NCBI GenBank assembly: GCA_032158295.1
Contig: CM063262.1
Span: 11,169,977 to 11,233,976 of the forward strand
Direction: 5' to 3'
Source of the DNA: Pycnopodia helianthoides
Taxonomy: Eukaryota > Echinodermata > Asteroidea > Forcipulatida > Asteriidae
DNA: 64,000 nucleotides
Shown here: positions 45,692 through 58,100 of the stretch, piece after piece
Numbering within the stretch: position 1 is the stretch's first letter
How the letters are laid out: each line of letters opens with the position of its first letter
The notes under the pieces: generated by a model
Seen by the model: the letters and a program-made list of their open reading frames with translations, nothing else
Told to the model about the DNA's origin: nothing
The model's database searches: none
Made by a program: the position numbers and the translations under genes

Positions 45692-47089
45692 ATGGTTCTG
45701 ACTGATGATGAGGAGATGTTCATTTGCAAAGTCTGCCACCGCTTTTTTTCCGATGAGTCCGCTCTGAAAAGGCATTCGAGGAGCGCCCATTCCACCAACA
45801 AGAAGAAGACACGATTTAGCTGTGACTTTTGCGACAAGTCCTACGCACAAAGATCCGTCCTTCGGGATCATATTAGAATCCACGTAAACGACAAACCGCA
45901 TCTCTGCGATGTGTGTGGTAGAGGTTTCACAGGGGCCACCAATCTCAAACAGCATCAGATAATCCACAGCGATGAAAAGCCAGCCGTTTGCAGGTACTGC
46001 GGTAAAGCTTTCGCTACCCGAGGCAATCTCGTCCGCCATGAAATGATCCACACCAAAGAGAGACCCTTCAAGTGCGATGTCTGCGGGAAGACTTTCACGC
46101 AAGGTTGCTCGCTGAAAGATCACTTACGAATCCACAACAACGAGAGACCATACTCTTGTGATGCATGCGGCAAGGCATTCGCCCAAATGTCTAATCTAAG
46201 GACTCATTTCAATAGGAAGCATTCCGCCGTCGGTGAGGAGCAGTCAGATGGTAGTGAGAAAGAATCTTCTAAAGAACAACCCCTTGAGGAAAAGCATCCA
46301 GGCGACTCCACTGCTGAGGGCAAACAATTTGTTTGCAAGATTTGTAACGAGCCCTTTGCTAAGAAAGGAAAACTTAAAATTCATCTCCTTTTGCATCGTG
46401 GCGAGAAACCATTCACCTGTGACACCTGCGGGAAAGCCTTTGCTCAGAAATCAAATCTTTCAACACATGTCAAGCGGCACCATTCACGTAGAAAGCAGTC
46501 CAAAAAGCCATTTGGTTGTAACTTTTGTGGTAAGACCTTCTCACAGAACTCCAATCTTAAAACTCATGTCAGAGTCCACACCCTGGAGAAACCGTTCTCT
46601 TGTAACTATTGCGATAAAAGCTTCGCGCAAGCGTACAACCTGAAAAAACATGTGAGGATCCACACACTAGAGAAACCGTTTCTTTGTGAACTCTGCGGTA
46701 AGAGCTTCACGCAGAAGAGTAACTTAACTAAACATAAGAGAGTTCACGACGAGAACACAGAAGCTGGTTCTCCTCGTGTGGTGACTAATAAGCAGAGCAA
46801 GACTCGACCGCGGTATAAGGAAGGCGGTGCACCGTTCATTTGCGATTTCTGCGGAAAATGCTTCACGCAAAAGGCCAACGTGAAGAGGCATCAAATGATT
46901 CACACCAAGGAGAAGCCTTTTGTGTGTCACGTCTGTGGCAGAGCCTTCGCCCAAAAGACCTATCTTCAAAAGCACTTTCAGGTCCATCTGATGGTCAGAC
47001 CCTTCGTCTGTAATGTTTGCGGTAAAAGCTATGGTAAAAAAACACTGATGGAACAACATCGGAAATTGCACACTGAGGGAGAAAGTTGA
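45692..47089 (+). CDS. C2H2 zinc-finger protein with 14 fingers
   Basis: Likely a nuclear DNA-binding transcription regulator; no orthologue is assigned. The 465-residue frame has 14 C2H2 fingers (C-x2-C-x12-H-x3/4-H), most joined by TGEKP-like linkers (HTKERPF, HTLEKPF). Fingers 1-6 end near residue 211. An acidic Ser/Glu-rich spacer precedes fingers 7-11, and a basic spacer (VVTNKQSKTRPRYKEGG) precedes fingers 12-14. No KRAB, BTB, SCAN or ZAD domain is visible. I chose ATG 45692 because its context is good (AAGATGG) and because the frame further upstream is Phe-rich, crosses an acceptor-like gcag at 45651-45654 and looks intronic. The coding part has no intron. With 14 similar fingers, family expansion is possible. 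Confidence 0.95.
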   Translation: MVLTDDEEMFICKVCHRFFSDESALKRHSRSAHSTNKKKTRFSCDFCDKSYAQRSVLRDHIRIHVNDKPHLCDVCGRGFTGATNLKQHQIIHSDEKPAVCRYCGKAFATRGNLVRHEMIHTKERPFKCDVCGKTFTQGCSLKDHLRIHNNERPYSCDACGKAFAQMSNLRTHFNRKHSAVGEEQSDGSEKESSKEQPLEEKHPGDSTAEGKQFVCKICNEPFAKKGKLKIHLLLHRGEKPFTCDTCGKAFAQKSNLSTHVKRHHSRRKQSKKPFGCNFCGKTFSQNSNLKTHVRVHTLEKPFSCNYCDKSFAQAYNLKKHVRIHTLEKPFLCELCGKSFTQKSNLTKHKRVHDENTEAGSPRVVTNKQSKTRPRYKEGGAPFICDFCGKCFTQKANVKRHQMIHTKEKPFVCHVCGRAFAQKTYLQKHFQVHLMVRPFVCNVCGKSYGKKTLMEQHRKLHTEGES

Positions 47090-47412
47090 GATCGAGGGCG
47101 CTAAATGCATGAAACGGGTCATTCCACCAAGTTGAGACACAGTGTGATTTTTGTGCAATATTTGTCCATATTATGAAAAGAAATCATTTATTTGACCCAA
47201 TTATTTCATGTAACATTCTCCTTTGAGTGTGAAAATGTTTGATGAAGTATAAATTGTTTTAATGCATTTTAATGGAAATTATTATGAAAAACGTGTGATT
47301 TGGATGTAACACGGATACCGTGTCCATGTTACATCTAGAAGTTTATTTTTTCAAATTTTTCAACACTCAAATACATTATTGTGCAAATTTACTTTGTGCA
47401 CTAATTACAAGG

Positions 47413-47418
47413 AATAAA
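47413..47418 (+). terminator. Candidate poly(A) signal of zinc-finger gene
   Basis: AATAAA 324 bp after the stop. No closer signal seen. Confidence 0.45.
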
Positions 47419-47688
47419 CTGTTTTCGTGATAGTCAGTGATTAAACACAGCAGAAATGGGGCAGGACTAAAATCATGCACAAGTCATACAAATGTCACAA
47501 AGTGTTTCCCAACTTGGTAGAATGACCCAAATGTACTCTAGGAGTGGGGTGGGGGGAGGTGGGAGTAGGGCTGGGTGGAGAAGGGGGAATGTTCAGTACT
47601 GTACATGTATATTTCTTTTTGGGGAATGGTGCGTAGTGTTTCTGTTCATGTACTGTGGCAGAACTCTCAGCTGTAAAGGGGAATGCAA

Positions 47689-47997
47689 TATAGACCTTTC
47701 CATTGTTGATAAAGAAACCGCCCTGGTTGCCATGGAAGGCCGAATGTTGGCAAAACACTCAATCGTGTTAACAGATGTTTCAACATTTTTCTGCAAACTT
47801 TCAATTAAGGAAAGTACCTCTCATGATTGGCTGCTTTGTTTCCAGCGAATTCAACACTATTTTTGAATGTTTGTGTAACATTGTTAAATACTGTGGCTAT
47901 CTGTTTTTGTTTTGCATTTATGGCTTTCCATAGTTTTCCGACCTCGGTTGGCAAAAACTCGGGCTGTGACGTTGCAACAGAAACTGAAAGGTCTATA
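47689..47997. mobile_element. Terminal-inverted-repeat element U1
   Basis: Perfect 12-bp ends TATAGACCTTTC and GAAAGGTCTATA. Non-coding, about 309 bp. Confidence 0.7.
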
Positions 47998-48173
47998 GAC
48001 CTTTATCATGCTGCCTCCATCTTGGTCATGTTCCCTTGATTCAATAACATGAATGGATGCTAATATTTATTGTACAAAAAGGAACCAGACTATTTCTCTT
48101 TCCAGCCTGGGTTTGGTTACATTGATTTGAATGGGAGAAAAATGAAGATGACCACGGCATGATAAAGGTCTAT
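47995..48173. mobile_element. Terminal-inverted-repeat element U2, abutting U1
   Basis: Perfect 17-bp ends ATAGACCTTTATCATGC and GCATGATAAAGGTCTAT. Its left end overlaps the right end of U1. CTGCCTCCATCTTGGTCAT and GAAGATGACCACGGCAT extend the mirror. Confidence 0.75.
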
Positions 48174-48199
48174 CTAATCTACAGCACACAGTGATAGGT

Positions 48200-48470
48200 T
48201 GCTATGATGTAGGCACCGGTGTTCCATGAGCCATCTATAGCTCCAGTGTTCCGAATAGGTACTAGGCACCATTGTTCTGTAGGCCCTTAGCACCATTCAT
48301 GCCATTGTTCTGTAGACCCTAGGCACTAATGCTGCATACATGTAGGTCCTAGGCACCAGTGTGTACATTGCGTTGTAGGCCCTAGGCACCAGTTTGCTGT
48401 AGGCCCTAGGCAATAGTACCTAGCAGGAGACTTTGATAGTCTCTGAGGCCCTAGGCCATATAGGCTCTGG
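48200..48470. repeat. Degenerate tandem repeat of a TAGGCACCAGTGTTC-type unit
   Basis: About nine imperfect units of roughly 25-35 bp with CTAGGCACCA(G/T)TGTTC and GTAGGCCCTAGG landmarks. Confidence 0.75.
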
Positions 48471-48490
48471 GGCCAATTTCATAGCGATGT

Positions 48491-48882
48491 TTAAAGGCAC
48501 TGGACACTATTGGTAATTACTCAAAATAATTGTTAGCATAAAAACTTACTTGGTAACGAGCAATGGAGAGCTGTTGATAGTATAAAACATTGTGAGAAAC
48601 GGCTCCCTCTGAAGTAACATAGTTTTTGAGAAAGAAGTAATTTCTCAGTAAAATATTTGAATTGATCTTGAGACCTCACGCGTGAGGTCTCGAAATCAAG
48701 CATCCGAAAGCACACAACTTCGTGTGACAAGGGTGTTTTTTCTTCCATTATTATCTCGCAACTTCGACGACCAATTGAGTTCAAATTTTCACAGGTTTGT
48801 TATTTTGTGGATATTTATGTTGAGATACACCAAGTGAGAAGACTGGTCTTTGACAATTACCAAAGGTGTCCAGTGTCTTTAA
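48491..48882 (+). mobile_element. TTAA miniature element, family C, copy 3
   Basis: TTAA ends, terminal AAAGGCACTGGACAC and mirror. It contains a central palindrome GAGACCTCACGCGTGAGGTC. Confidence 0.93.
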
Positions 48883-49665
48883 AGGCTAGATTTTATTAAG
48901 GGAATACAAACAATGTAAAAGAGTGGCGAAGAGGTCGTTCACACCAATTTAAAACCGGCAGGGGTGTGGCGGTATATCAAGGACCGAGCTGAAGGGGAGG
49001 TTCTTTATCACTTGGTGACGACCCTGCAAGGTTTTAAACAGCCGTGTAAGACCGAGTTAGTTTAATTTGTCTTTTTGTTAAATATTTCAATTCCTGTTTC
49101 TGACTGTTTGTGCTTACATGCACGTACTAATAGGTTTTACATTGAGAATGGTACATGTATTTATTGCGTACATGTTATTAGCGCTCGCGTAAGCTTGCGC
49201 GCCAACACATGTATGGCTATGAATGCCAAATGCGCTGGTCTTAAACAGCTCCAGTCACATGTCTTTCTCAGATGTTTAATACTAGGTAAACGTGGTCATG
49301 TGACCATCTTTCAACCAATAAGACTGCCTTAACTGTCCGACTAGACTAGAGAAATAACAAGTGGTCCCACTGGCTAGTAGTAGTAGTAGTAGTCACTGAA
49401 AGAATGAAGGGGAAACCCCATATCATAGACTGGCACAAATCATTCATTAACACTGTTTACTTTTGGATAGCAGCTTTATTTTATTTTTTGTAATCCCTGC
49501 TTTTTAAAAGAATCTACTTTAAACCTTTTAATCTAAAATTGAAATCATACATGTACATGTACGTACAATACACAATGTGCCTTTGATTAGCTTGCCTGGA
49601 TTGATCTGGATGTGGTCATATGGGTGAGCTCCCACTGAGATCTACATGTATTTGACATATATTAT
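48883..49665. other. Intergenic, no gene seen
   Basis: A dispersed repeat also seen at 17.7 and 26.0 kb lies at 49255-49340. A (GTA)n run is at 49376-49393 and TACATGTACATGTAC near 49550. Confidence 0.5.
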
Positions 49666-49990
49666 ATTTGAATAAGGTCTGGTACAATGACTTGCTTAGT
49701 CACAAATTACTGCTAAAGTTTGAATTCTTCAGACTACAGAAACGGTTGCTATGTCACATGATTCGGGGCAAGCTTTTGCGTAGTTAAATAAGAGACGGTG
49801 AACACCCGTACACAGTTTTGAACGAATGTGTACGGCACAATGGCACCAGGATCTGCCCATCTGGAGCTTACTTTACAACAGCTTGCCCTGATCATTTTAA
49901 CATACTAACTGTCTCTATATTGTCTGAGGAATTCAAAGTCAAGCGCTAACTTGTGACTAAGCAAGTCGTTGCACCAGACATTTAAATCAA
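49666..49990. mobile_element. Inverted-repeat element, family E, intact copy
   Basis: About 70-bp terminal inverted repeats: left ATTTGAATAAGGTCTGGTAC then AATGACTTGCTTAGTCACAA; right the mirror of TTGTGACTAAGCAAGTCGTT then GCACCAGACATTTAAAT. A diverged copy is at 11.24 kb. Confidence 0.85.
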
Positions 49991-50191
49991 ACTGGCATAT
50001 CGCCTCGTGTGACATGACCCTTGACCTGCTTAATGGTTTTAAAACACAAGTATAGAACTTAGAAGCATGATTTGATGAACTTTTTGTTGATATGATAAAC
50101 TTTATATATAATTTATTTGATGCCTTAATTTGAGTAGTAATCATTATATACAAGCAGTGAATGCTGCTCTACAAGTGTGTACCGACAATCC

Positions 50192-50485
50192 TATAGACCC
50201 CTTGCAATACGCGCAGCGTACTCGCATGTGTCTATGCTGGGTGTCATTTTGGGTGTCAAAATCGTATACAAACATGCACAAAAGTGAGTTGAAACCCAAA
50301 ATTACGCGCATCGTTCGGAGGCACGCTCTGTGTTGTGTAGGAAATCAATAGCTCCCCCTTGCATAACGCGAAACGCTACATGTACGCTGAGGTCACGCGC
50401 ACGTTTTTACGCACAGAGAACAGCCATCGTCCAATGATCTTCCTCCTTTTTGAGAGTGTGACGTCATATGCAATGGGTCTATATG
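50192..50485. mobile_element. Miniature element, family T, second copy
   Basis: Ends ATAGACCCCTTGCAATA and ATATGCAATGGGTCTATAT are inverted. The end motif matches 16213-16384. Confidence 0.65.
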
Positions 50486-50629
50486 TTCAGATCAACCCTT
50501 CATAATTGATAGGGTTAGTATTAGGGTTAAGAAAAATATGTTAGGGGTGTCAGACCATAGGTGTGTAACCGTACAAGTTGGTACTGTTTTTTTAGCATGC
50601 CTTCCCTTGCTCTGAAATGTTTCATGACC

Positions 50630-51012
50630 TTAAAGGCAGTGGACACTTTGTAATTACTCAAAATAATTATCAGCATAAAACCTTACTTGGTAACGAGTAA
50701 TGGGCAGAGGTTGACAGTATAAAACATTGTGAGAAACGGCTCCCTCTGAAGTGACATAGTTTTCGAGAAAGAAGTCATTTTCCACGAATTTGATTTCGAG
50801 ACCTCAGAATTAGAATTTGAGATCTCAAAATCAACCATCTGAAAGCACACAACTTCGTGTGACAAGGGTGTTTTTTCTTTCATAGTTATCTCGCAACTTC
50901 GACGACCAATTGAGCTCAAGTTTTTACAGGTTTGTTATTTTATCCATATGTTGAGATACACCAAGTGAGAAGACTGGTCTTTGACAATTACCAATAGTGT
51001 CCAGTGTCTTAA
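50630..51012 (+). mobile_element. TTAA miniature element, family C, copy 4
   Basis: Ends TTAAAGGCAGTGGACAC and GTGTCCAGTGTCTTAA. It is more diverged in the middle than copy 3. Confidence 0.9.
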
Positions 51013-51247
51013 AATATGAGGCTCTGGTGTCGGTGCCTTTCAAATCGATTAAACTTAGCTTGGTAAATAAAAGTTGTACTTGTTCTGTCTTTGCTTTTTA
51101 TTTTTAAAACTACTTTTCTGTTACTGTTTCACTGCATCGTTAGTAACGGAACAGTAACAAAAATATTACTTTATTGTATTGTTGCATGCTAGTTGAAAAT
51201 CTTGGCCGAATAAATCATGATAATGAGTACAATGATGGAAACCACCC

Positions 51248-51584
51248 CAGCTGTAGCCTTTTGTCAAGGCCTTCGTGTCTTGGAGCTGCGATGCCAAGCG
51301 ACTGAAATGGGAGACCATGCACGCGAGTGGCGCAGCCACGAGGGCCTTTTCCAACTTGTTTGCGGTTTCTTATGTGTTTCTTTATAATCTCGACTTTATC
51401 TACCCGAAACGGTAGCAAAAGTCCAAACCAATCAGAAGTGCATAATGCACGTTTCATACTTCATGAATAATTCATTACAAAAACCGCAAAAAATTTGGAA
51501 AAGGCTCTCGTGGTCTCTCGTTCCAGTCGCTCCACTGTTTACAAAGCTGTCCAAGCCACGATGGCCTTGACAAAACCTCAGCTG
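51248..51584. mobile_element. Inverted-repeat element, family G
   Basis: CAGCTG at both outer ends. Arms of about 110 bp share CAAGGCC, AGCGACTG, GAGACCA and GAGGGCCTTTTCCAA, mirrored on the right as TTGGAAAAGGCTCTCG and GGCCTTGACAAAA. It sits next to the GPR89 3' end duplication. Confidence 0.75.
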
Positions 51585-51931
51585 GAGCGCGGACCGCGCA
51601 ATGAGAGTCAACATTGATCCTGGGTTGGAGGGCCCATGGAGTTTGGCCGAGATTGTTTTTGTACACTTCTCCAACTGGGTTTTGACACACTGGGTGACGA
51701 CGATGTTGCACGCGTTGGCGTGACAACAAGCATCTCTAATTGTCATAACGAGTACATTGGTTGGAGCGCAGACTGCGCAATGAGAGTCAATATTGATCAG
51801 GGGTTCGGGGGGGCCCAAGGAGCTATGACTGAGATTGTACACTATGTTTCTCCAACTCGGTTAGGACACACTGGGTGACGACGATGTTGCATGCGTTGGC
51901 GTGACAACAAGCATCATCACGAGTACATTTG
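51583..51931. repeat. 189-bp tandem duplication covering the GPR89 3' end
   Basis: Unit 1 (51583-51771) and unit 2 (51772-51931) share GCGCAATGAGAGTCAA, CACTGGGTGACGACGATGTT and GTTGGCGTGACAACAAGCAT. Unit 2 contains the GPR89 stop codon and its last codons; unit 1 carries a decayed copy of the same junction (ACGAGTACATT). Confidence 0.88.
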
Positions 51932-52123
51932 TTTCTCCGGCGTCTGTTTGTGAGCCAAGTAGTGAAAGGCGATGCTAGACAGGGCGCTGATGAGGAAGAT
52001 CACGTCGAACCAGCGGTGGTAGAAGTTGAACTGCAGGTCGCCCAGTACCTCGGTGATGATCATGCGGTATTGCGGCGGCATGTTCATGCGCATGAGCAGA
52101 ACGGACGAAACGAAATACATTCC
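51917..52123 (-). CDS. GPR89: GPR89 exon 12 (terminal)
   Basis: Residues 389-456: [40 protein letters not shown] and the tail [12 protein letters not shown], then TGA. Contains the last transmembrane segments. Confidence 0.97.
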   Translation of the reverse strand, partial: GMYFVSSVLLMRMNMPPQYRMIITEVLGDLQFNFYHRWFDVIFLISALSSIAFHYLAHKQTPEKQMYS

Positions 52124-55100
52124 CTGCACAAGAAGAGTAAACATGAATGAAAGATGAGTGGAGCTTTGCGTTGGGGAGGACTGAGACAAGTCTAACTGAC
52201 CAAATCCTGACCCAAATTAAGGACAATGTGTTTACATGCTGAAAATTGTGCACAGTTTTTCACCATTTCGTCCCGACTTACACAACAGATGAAGTTAAAA
52301 TGCTCACAAGTTTGTTGATTCATGTACAGTTGATCATGCAAAACATGAACACTGTCTGCGACTATTTTTTCAGCTCTACCAATCCTGTATGATACCTTTA
52401 GCCATAGAGGAAGGAACAACCGTGTATCAATCTTAATTGCTAAGCAAAGTGCGGTGTCACAATACAAATCACTATGGCAATATTAAGATGAATCTTAGTG
52501 CTTTGTGAAATCGACCTCTGGTAGTTTATTCTTATTACTATTATTATTATTATTTATTCAGCCAACACAACGATACAAGACAATACAAAAATACTTCCAG
52601 ATAGGCTTGGAGAAACAAAAGCAAAGTATTTACTGTGGCCTCACAGACCTGCTGCCCCACATCTGGTTGTAAAACAAGTGGAGTAGAAAAAATATAACAA
52701 AACATGTGAAAATAAGAGAATAAATTAACAATAAATAAGAGGGACCGATTCTCCGCACTCACCATTGTTTGGGCCAGAAGCAGAACGATGACGTTGGAAG
52801 ACTTGCTACTTGACATTGTGTAAAAGAACTGCAAGTCAAAACAAAACAAGATTTCACGATTATTTGTGCTACGTTCAAAATATCTTAACCACCTCACGTC
52901 AGGGGCCAATTTCATAGAGCTGCTTAAGCAGAAAATATTGCCGAACAATTTGCTGCTAAGCAAAAAAATAAGCAGGATACCAGTAACAAATTGTACATGT
53001 GGCGTGGTGTTTGGGCTGGTAACCTTAGTCTATAAGCATAATTCTGTTGTACTTTTTGTGCTTAAGCAGCTATATGAAATTGGGCCCAGATCCTTTGTAT
53101 ACACGTCAAATCTTTCTTGACTGACTTATGGCGGACTGTTTACAACTTCGGAGCACCTTCAATATTTTTCCTGGACTCAGATGGCCGACGGAAATATCCG
53201 CCACCTGGACTTTTCTTTGTGTAGCGTGCACAAGGATGCACCTACTGTGCTACGCTTCATTTAACCCGCATAAAGAGGGACACCAGGTGATGGAAAACAT
53301 GCCTTGTAATATCCCTTTTCCGGGGGTTATGGTGTAACCCCGATACCAAACCTTTGTCCCGTTGTTGTACCAATGTTGCATACAAGAATGGACAGGCTGC
53401 CACCATTGTTTATCGTTGTATGAGGCTCAATGGGAGGTGATATGAATATGTATGAGGGGTTAACCTTTGACCTCACCTTGGTGAACTTGATGAGCAGACC
53501 ACGTATAGAGGTGACAATGATGATTCCTACGAGTATAAAGGACACGTGTTGGGACCAGAATTTGACCTACATGTAGGTAAAGAAGAGAAACATTAAAAAA
53601 ATATTAACTTTTATTGGCGTGTCCTGGCTGACAGTCAAGCGCACTGGACTCAAGCTCTTGTGTTTCTAATCAGCAGAGTGTGGGTTTGAGTCCCTGTTTT
53701 GACACTTGTGTCATTTAGCAAAACACTTAACCGTTATTGCTTCGTCTTTCGAATGGGATGTAAATGCATTGTTCACTAACCAATTGTGCAAAAGAGGGCC
53801 GATTTATGTCACTTTGCAACCTATCTATAGAATTAATAATAAGCGCTTTTGGGACCATGTTAAAATTTCTTGACCTAAATAAAGGAGAGAAACATTCTTG
53901 AAATATCAACTTTCTTTGGCGTGTCCTGGCTGACAGTCAAGCCAATTTCTACCACGGAATTCTGCGCTCACAGTCCACAAAAAAACAATGTTTTATAGTA
54001 CGCTGTGATTGCAGAATTAGCTGTGCCACGAACTTGAGTCCGGTGCACTAGAACGCATACTCACAACACTCCACATAAATAAATGAGACATCCGTTTTTT
54101 GGTGTAACACTCACGTCAAACTCGATCCCCAACCAGTGAACAGCAATCTCGACCCCTTTGGTCACCGGGTCCGTCTTCCCAACCCGGTCGAAGATGATGT
54201 TGACCGTGCATATTGTGATCTTCCACAGGCAATACATGGAGAAGACGTACCCCATGATGTTGAAATACTTGCCCTTAAGCGTCTTGGAATATTCGATTCG
54301 CTCCTGGGGAAATACAATTTTGGAAATCTCTGAAAATATTGACGTCATAATTGCATCGAAGATAAAGAATGCTACTTTGTTACATTTGTTTGTTTTTCTT
54401 GTGACATTGTAGGCTCCCCATGTCATAGTTCAGCTGGTTTTCTCTGCAACCTTTGCTCTCTCTTGCACCCTGTTTGAACTTATCATCTTCGAAATACTGG
54501 GAGTATTAAACGCAATGTAGGTGGATTCTACACCAATATGTAATAAGCACTGTATACCGACATACCAACTAAGCCTGGGGGACTAGTGTGACTAGTTGAA
54601 TAGTCGCGTCTATTGATGGCTATGTATAGTGGCGACTGCCGCATTTCAACTATCCGTTTAACCGTGCTGCCACAACTATTAGCCTTTTTGAGATATGGTG
54701 GACATTATAGGAGACCACCGTTTGGTTTGGGTGTATACAGACAAGTTTACCCAAACCAAACGGTGCAGTTATAATGTCCCCACCATATTTTAAAATGCCT
54801 TATTAAAATTTCCATATTTTCCCCCCCAAAAGACCTTCATTACGGGCACCTAAAATCTTGTTTTTTCTTCAATTTACTTAATTCATGGCCGTGTTCGATT
54901 TGAGGGCTACTGCTGTTGATAAGGGTGTTGCTATGAGCCTCATATGCTTCAATGCATGTTCACATGACGATCAAAGCATCGCCCCCAGCCACTAATTTGG
55001 ATACTGCCACATTGAGGCTGATGGGCGAATTAGACTGGCTTCTTTTCCAGACAGTAAGAATCACTATTCATGCATGCTGCAGCAAACAGGGAACATGTCA

Positions 55101-58100
55101 ATACAGTAAACGATTCTGACCTTTGTGCTATTCAGGTCAATCAGCTCCAGAAATAACTGGCGACTCAGCTCTTCGTATCCAGCGACCTCTTGTTGGAGTT
55201 GACCGAGATCTGATGAGACGGACGGAGTTAAGGAGATGAACAGCTTGTTTGTTTCTCCCAGTGTTTACAACTGCATCCTGTGAGTTGACCAACCCATTTG
55301 AAATAATTCATTCATTCATTCATATACATATAGGCGTGTCATGGCCGAGCGGTTAAGAGCATTCAAACCAAAGTGGATGATATTGAATGGTCAGACAGTA
55401 GGAGGGTTGACTGTGCACTGTGGCATTCACTACGTCATAATGCATGCTGGCATCGTTTAACATTCATAACCAAAGTGGATGATATTGATTGGTCAAACAG
55501 TAAGAGGGTTGACTGTGCAATGTGGCATTCACCACATCAAAGTGCATGCTGGCATCGTTTATCATTCAAAACCATAGTAGATGATATTGAATGGTCAGAC
55601 AGTAGGAGGGTTGACTGGACCGCATGCTGGAATCTTTTTATTCGAAACCAAAGTGGATGATAGTGAATGGTCAAACAGGAGGGTTGACTATGCAGTGTGG
55701 CATTCAACGTTACATATTGCATGCTGCATGGTTTATCACTCAAAACCATAGTGGATGATAGTGAATGGTCAGATAGTAGGAGGGTTGACTGGGCATTATT
55801 ACATAACAGAAAGGATACTTGCTCCCCCGCTGGATGATGCGACACTCTTCAGCATTCCCCAAATACCTGACTGCTTGGGGTTTGACGAGGCTCGCTGCAG
55901 TTGATCCTTCTCGATCATTAGTATCCTGTGCACAGAAACATTTAAGTGTTGGAATTAACCAATTTGCTACTCAACTAGTTTGGTGAAACTTGGATCCAGA
56001 TCTTTGGAAGTGTGTTGAAATAATGGCGTTTCAAACTTTTGGTAAGCATAGATTTCAAATAGCCTTTGGGACAGTCCTCAACACCAGAGAACTAGATCAA
56101 AGAGCAGGATTTTTGTACATGTTGACAAATTAACGGCTTAAAAAGTTTGAATACAGATAAAAAGTCTGAAATTTCCTATCAATGCCTACCTTTTTTTCTT
56201 GGTGAGGATCATTTCCATGACCTGCATCAGTTTTCTCTCATGAGCCAAGATGTCCGCCTCACTCACATGTCTGGCATTTAAGAAAAATTTACAACGATTA
56301 AGCCTGCTTTCTGAGAGTCCTTGGCTTCACAACCAGAATTAACAAACGAAATGAAGTCCAAATTAAGCCTGAATATTTTGCAGAATTTTTGGCAAAAATG
56401 TACATGGTATCCACATACCTCATGAAGTATGCCATGTAGGTATACGGACAGTTGACTGCACCGAAACCGGACAGGACGGCAATAATGGTGACTCCAATCA
56501 CACCGATTCTGCTGATCACCTGCTCCATTGAAAATATGCCATGCTTGCGGCTCAAGATGGGAAACGGGTCTCCCAACTTCCAGAAGAAGTAGACGAAGAT
56601 GAGCCAAGCTACGAGGGACAGTGGGAACGTCAGATGACGATTCTGAACTATTAAGATACAGAAAGATGAACAACGCATTGGTGATTAATGCTTGGTATCA
56701 TAGAGCTGTTTAAAAATAGTGTACGTTTATAAGGCCTACAAAAAAATTGTTGGATTGCCCTTTCCCGACCGACCGTAAAAGTAGCAAAATCTCGGTCGAG
56801 GTTTTTTTTTATTTTAATTTTTGTTTTTGTGGTTTTCCCTTTTTTCACTTCAGAATTTTGATTTCATGAATATTTATGCTTACAAAATGTAAATACGGTG
56901 CCCTTTGTTTAAAATATAGATGACAGACACATATTAACACTTTAGGTTTATATTTCAAAGTGCAAACATATCAACTTCAATTGGGTGAAAGGGCAATCCA
57001 ACAAATTTTTTTTTAGGCCTAATGCAAAATGTCTGCCAAAAGTGACACTCCTGGTGCCAAATTATCAACTCAGGTGGCACTTGTTGAGAAAGTTTTAATG
57101 ACGGAGACGAAGCAACCATAATACAACAGCTTGAAAGGGATACAAGGTCTTCTCTTAAAGGAACATTACAGAATTGGTTAAGAAAAAAACTTTTTGATCA
57201 CAGATTTACATAAAACTTGCACGGTCTAATGATGATGATACTAGAAAACATCCCTTGAAATATTTCTGTCTGAAATACCATATTTGATGAGAAATGAATA
57301 AACTAATTTTCCGATTGGAGTTTATCGCTCAGTGAGCGTTTTAAACATTTGTTGAATCTATATGATTGCATGCAAATGTGTAATCGGTTTTTCACTATTT
57401 TCTCGTGACCCAGATGGCCGATCGATCTCAAACTTCTACAGGTTTGTCAGTTTATGTATATGGTGGATTACATAAAGTGCTTACACTGCCGGCAACTGTT
57501 TTGTTAGCAAAAAACAATTCTGTAATGTTACTTTAAGTATTAGCTGCTTTTGAATCATTTCACCATAAGTCCAGCATGAAACACTAAAAATGCAAACAAA
57601 TCTTGAGAAGACCAAAACTGTTTCATTACCGATGCGTATATTTGTGAAGATGAACCAAGAAACGTAAAATGGGAGAATCACAATCATGATGAAGAGGATG
57701 GCGTACAGGTCAAACTTCCAGTGGAAGAATCGAGAGCTGAAAAAATCACAAAATATGTAATAAATTGCATTAAGGATAAAGAAAACTTTTGGTTTAACAC
57801 ACTGAAGAATGATAACCACCAGGGCTCGAATTTTACACTGGACCGCTGCCCGAGGCCAGTGATTTTAGCATCGGGCCAGTAAACTCATGTCCGGACAAGT
57901 CCGGCGGTCTTGAGCTTTTTGTTCAAACGTTGACTTTCGGTCTGACAAATACAATTCTGTTGATTATCAAAGACTACTTACATGTACCCATAATATACAA
58001 ATGAGATTGATCTTCTCTTAGTGCTTTTTCAAATTCAAACAGTTCAATTATTAAACAGTGTAAGCATTGTTTCTTCAATTCTGGTCTTGTACTCAAAATT

